A DNA stretch of 64,000 bases. It comes from Natrialba hulunbeirensis JCM 10989. Its GTDB lineage: Archaea > Halobacteriota > Halobacteria > Halobacteriales > Natrialbaceae. The stretch spans positions 46,874-110,873 of the forward strand of contig NZ_AOIM01000033.1 in NCBI RefSeq assembly GCF_000337575.1, written 5' to 3'. The position numbers and the translations under genes are program-made. The notes beneath the pieces were generated by a model. It searched no databases. It was not told the origin of the DNA and was given only the letters and a program-made list of their open reading frames with translations. This document shows positions 61,137-64,000 of the stretch, piece by piece. Positions within the stretch are counted from its first letter, which is position 1; each line of letters opens with the position of its first letter.

Positions 61137-61922
61137 TCATCGGGGTTCACAGCGCCAGTAGCCTTCGCGCGGCAGAATTTCGTATGATAGATCCTGCAGA
61201 ACCCCCTTCGTTTCGCCTGGAACGTCGTCCGACAGTCCGTCCTCGTGGTACTCGAGTACCACCGTCGGCTCGTGTCTGGCAAGCGTCTCGCGTGCGCCGC
61301 GGATCACGGCGGGTGCCATCCCCTCGACATCGATTTTGATCGCGTCGGGGGCTGGCAGCGAGTCCGTGAGCACGAGGTCGTCGAGAGTCACTACCGGAAC
61401 CGAGTCCACCTCACGGACCCGTGCCCCCCAGCGCGTGGCGCTCTCCCGGTCGAACGACGACAGTTCCGGATTGCTCGAGCGGTAGAACGGGCTGGTGGTT
61501 GGCGCTGGTTCGTCGCCGAGGCCGTACTCGAGTACCGTCACTTGCCCGCCGATGTCGTTCAGTTCGACGTTCGCACGCAGCCGCGCTGCGTTCGTTGGCG
61601 AGGGCTCGACGGCGACGAGTCGGCGCTGCGGAGCGGCGACCGAGAGCGCGAGCGTATAGATACCGACGTTTGCGCCGAGGTCGTAGATGACGGCAGACGA
61701 CCCACAGATGGCGTCGAGTTCGGCGAGCATCGTGTCTGCGCCGTGGCGGTTGAAGAGTTCGTAGCACTGGAACTCGCCGGCTGGCGTTCGGTTCGTCCGT
61801 GCGACCCACCGGTGGTCGTAGTTCAGCCGCGCCAGTCGGTGGTAGGTGCGCCCGGCGACCTCGCGAGCGATGGTTGCGGCTCGCGTCGTGACAGATGGAA
61901 AAGCATACGAGCCGAGTGCCAT
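61137..61922 (-). CDS. FkbM-family SAM-dependent methyltransferase
   Basis: The start at 61922 (MALGSYAFPSVTTR) is preferred; the longer frame has 32 extra residues. The 261 residues have the SAM motif VIYDLGANVGIYTLAL, VAVEPSPTNAARLRANVEL and the FkbM core IKIDVEGMAPAVIRGA, then VLEYHED. The targets of FkbM enzymes are often sugars or lipids; no glycosylation genes are near. It probably stands alone. Confidence 0.88.
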   Translation of the reverse strand: MALGSYAFPSVTTRAATIAREVAGRTYHRLARLNYDHRWVARTNRTPAGEFQCYELFNRHGADTMLAELDAICGSSAVIYDLGANVGIYTLALSVAAPQRRLVAVEPSPTNAARLRANVELNDIGGQVTVLEYGLGDEPAPTTSPFYRSSNPELSSFDRESATRWGARVREVDSVPVVTLDDLVLTDSLPAPDAIKIDVEGMAPAVIRGARETLARHEPTVVLEYHEDGLSDDVPGETKGVLQDLSYEILPREGYWRCEPR

Positions 61923-62182
61923 TAACGGGGAGACGGGAGCCAGCGAGTTGTACCTGCGGGACGTGTTTCGATGTGTGCGAGCGCGACCGTGTGTTCTATA
62001 GTAGCCACTGCAAGTCAATGCACACCTGATCGCACGACTGCTGTGCGATCAGTATGTAAATAGTTGCAGTTGTTACTATAGCGAGGCGATGATGCGACGA
62101 GTCGACAGACCCTGACAGGCACATCAGCCACAGAAACACGGGGGAACCGATACCCTACACCCCCTCGTACGCTCACTCGGGA

Positions 62183-63208
62183 ATGAAGCCGAGCACCGTC
62201 GCCGAACAGATTACAGCGACCGCACTCGAGTCCACCCTCGACCTCGAGTCCTCTCCACCGATCCAGTCGTGTTCGCGGCCGGCCGCAGGGTCGGTGGCCG
62301 AGACGTTTGTGGTGGCACTCGAGACGAGCAGTGACGAAAATCGGCAAGTGCCGGCGGTCCCGGAGCGTGTCGTCTGCAAACTCGGGGGCGCGAGCGTCTG
62401 GACCGGCGAGGTGATCGAGCCGTTGGTACTCGAGTGGGTTAGCAAGTCCTCCTCACTGCCGGTGCCGGCTGTGATTGTGACGGGGTCGGTCGATATCGAC
62501 GAAGATCAGGGACTCGCACGCAATGATCGCTGGGCACTCTACGAGTTTCGGCGCGGGCAGAACGCAGGCAAGATCTACCATTGTCTCGCGAGCGACGACC
62601 GGCGACAGCTGGTCGCACGGGCCGGCACACTCCTCGGACGGCTCCACAGTCTCAGCGAACGGGACCCACAATTCGCGTTCGACCGCGTCGGTGGCCTCGC
62701 ACGGGATTCGGACAGCGGGGCACTCGAGTTGACCGAACTCGAGTGCTGGCACGCGCTCGATCCCCCAACCGGACTCCGTTCGGCGCTGCCGGTTCCGCTG
62801 GCCGGCGACGACGGCTGTCGACCGGTGCTCACGCACGGGGATTTCCAGCCGAGCAATCTGCTCGTCACGCCGACAGGCGAGATCACGGCGATTCTCGACT
62901 GGGGGAACGCCCACGTCACCCACGCCGAGTACGCGCTCGCCAGAGCCGAAGTGCGGTTCGTCGACCTGCACACTCGCCGATTTTCGCGGGCCGAACGCGA
63001 GCGGCTTCGGACCGCGTTCCGCCGTGGGTACGCCGCTCGCGCGACCCTCTCGAGTAACTTCGACGAGCGAGCACTGAGCTACAAACTGCTGTGGGCGCTT
63101 CAGTCCGGCGCAAACTACACGCGAATTGCACGCAGCGCTCGCGGCCGGCAGCAACTGTGGCGACAGTGTCAACGGCTCCTCGGAGGGGACACGACGGCCA
63201 CCCCGTAG
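62183..63208 (+). CDS. APH-like phosphotransferase
   Basis: The 341-residue protein has the aminoglycoside/choline kinase fold: a beta-strand ATP region with VVCKLGGAS, YEFRRGQNAGKIY, the catalytic loop LTHGDFQPSNLL (Asp as base) and the metal-binding AILDWGNAHV. The substrate is unknown; relatives phosphorylate small hydroxyl compounds rather than antibiotics in archaea. It diverges from the FkbM gene over 260 bp. Confidence 0.88.
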   Translation: MKPSTVAEQITATALESTLDLESSPPIQSCSRPAAGSVAETFVVALETSSDENRQVPAVPERVVCKLGGASVWTGEVIEPLVLEWVSKSSSLPVPAVIVTGSVDIDEDQGLARNDRWALYEFRRGQNAGKIYHCLASDDRRQLVARAGTLLGRLHSLSERDPQFAFDRVGGLARDSDSGALELTELECWHALDPPTGLRSALPVPLAGDDGCRPVLTHGDFQPSNLLVTPTGEITAILDWGNAHVTHAEYALARAEVRFVDLHTRRFSRAERERLRTAFRRGYAARATLSSNFDERALSYKLLWALQSGANYTRIARSARGRQQLWRQCQRLLGGDTTATP

Positions 63209-63282
63209 CCAGCCCCCTGTCGGACTCGCAGCGAGAGTTGAGGAGGCGGCGGATTTATCCGGACTTTCGTGGAATCGCGCCT

Positions 63283-64000
63283 ATGAACAGTGCCGACGAG
63301 GGCGGCACGGCTGACGAGTCTCTGACAGACGAACAGCCAGACGCCCGAGACGAGGAACCGCCACATAGTCGCGAACTCGAGCGTGAGCGCGATAGCGAGG
63401 GCGAGGGCAAGGGTGAAGACGAACGGATCACCGTCGATCCATCACTGACGGGCGCTGATTCTGCGGGGGACTCGAGTCGGCGCGCTGACGCGACACGCGC
63501 CACCGACACCGACAGCGACAGCGATCCAACCGCACCCGGCGGCCCACCCGGACGGGACCCAGGGAGGGACGGACCAACACCGGGTGCAAACGCGCACCGA
63601 AACTGGTTCGGGATTCTGGTCGGGCTCTCGGTCGCCGCCTTTCTGACGGCCGCAATCACGGTCCTCACACAGGACGCCATCGAACCGGTGCTCGGCATCA
63701 CGGCCCTCGGCATCGGCTTTGCCGCGGCGGCCGGCATCGCCCGAACCAGCGCCCCGTGGCTCTTCGAGACGCTGAGTGCCGCATGGGTCGAACACCGCCG
63801 CTCGGTCTGGGTCGCTACCGGCATGTTCGCGGTCGGAACCGCCATCGGCATCGCCCTCCTGTTCGCCGGCGTCAACTTGCTCGAAATCGTCGCCGAACTC
63901 CTCGAGGAGGAACTGCTGCCCGAACTCGAGGACGAGCAGGCGAACGGGGAACTCGAGTTCACCGCGATGTTCTTCATCGAGAACAACTCGATACCGTTCC
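63283..64000 (+). CDS. Membrane protein, truncated by the window end (SpoIIM-like?)
   Basis: The ATG at 63283 opens a frame that stays open to the window end (239 codons). About 105 acidic, disordered residues precede several hydrophobic segments (WFGILVGLSVAAFLTAAITV, LGIGFAAAAGI, VWVATGMFAVGTAIGIALLF). The last visible residues (MFFIENNSIPF) resemble the Asn-Asn turn of stage II sporulation protein M (DUF95) family proteins. The rest is outside the window, so the call is tentative. Confidence 0.6.
   Translation, partial: MNSADEGGTADESLTDEQPDARDEEPPHSRELERERDSEGEGKGEDERITVDPSLTGADSAGDSSRRADATRATDTDSDSDPTAPGGPPGRDPGRDGPTPGANAHRNWFGILVGLSVAAFLTAAITVLTQDAIEPVLGITALGIGFAAAAGIARTSAPWLFETLSAAWVEHRRSVWVATGMFAVGTAIGIALLFAGVNLLEIVAELLEEELLPELEDEQANGELEFTAMFFIENNSIPF

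Noticed and set aside
1-64000. CRISPR array or cas genes
   Set aside because: No regularly spaced direct repeats of 25-37 bp and no Cas-type ORF were found; the only tandem repeats are short (22-bp units, three copies).

Overview
The window is a 64-kb piece of a haloarchaeal chromosome, GC-rich and densely coding. The evidence is acidic proteomes with long Asp/Glu tracts, Tat-type lipoproteins, a PGF-CTERM surface anchor, archaeal information-processing genes (RadA, Hjc, SRP54/FtsY, prefoldin alpha, eIF6, L31e, L39e, UPF0200/UPF0201, DUF424) and near-leaderless promoters with TATA boxes about 25-30 nt before the start codon. The very frequent CTCGAG(T) hexamer would fit a Natrialba/Haloterrigena-type genome, but that placement is an inference.

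Layout. 0.1-8.3 kb: an NrpR-like nitrogen regulator diverging from a ureohydrolase-aminotransferase operon (with a tiny overlapping leader ORF and a palindromic site), then threonine aldolase, membrane proteins, an M29 aminopeptidase and a universal stress protein. 8.3-15.9 kb: an SDR enzyme, a coupled VOC dioxygenase-carboxylesterase pair resembling quinone-detoxification pairs, several Tat lipoproteins, an intron-containing tRNA-Arg(UCU) with a duplicated 3' fragment, and UPF0200-UPF0201. 16-31.3 kb: srp54, a dihydrolipoamide-dehydrogenase-like reductase, divergent rhodaneses, thiE-thiM, and the cluster rpl39e-rpl31e-eif6-(DUF6159)-pfdA-ftsY. 31.3-50.6 kb: mostly conserved single genes, including a Tat-exported zincin-like protein, ThpR, a TPR protein, DUF424, RadA, SufU, SufS, two cobalamin/iron-type binding proteins, an AidB-like acyl-CoA dehydrogenase, Hjc, a CPBP protease and DoxX.

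50.7-57.05 kb is the accessory region and the most interesting part. A DUF4157 protein with an HELAH motif overlaps an uncharacterised partner gene by 4 bp. Both diverge from a large two-module AAA+ ATPase whose N-terminus and C-terminal AAA domain look like those of extracellular contractile injection system (eCIS) ATPases. Downstream lies a decayed second DUF4157 copy with a stop codon and frameshifts. No tube, sheath or baseplate gene is visible, so this is either one flank of an eCIS locus or an orphan module.

57-64 kb: SAH hydrolase and an MTA/SAH deaminase-type amidohydrolase (SAM by-product salvage) flank a secreted repeat protein. They are followed by an FkbM-type methyltransferase, an APH-like kinase and a membrane protein cut off by the window end.

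Gene starts were moved inward from the longest possible ORF wherever a signal peptide, a family N-terminus or a TATA box at -30 indicated it. Large antisense ORFs, common in GC-rich haloarchaeal DNA, were left out.
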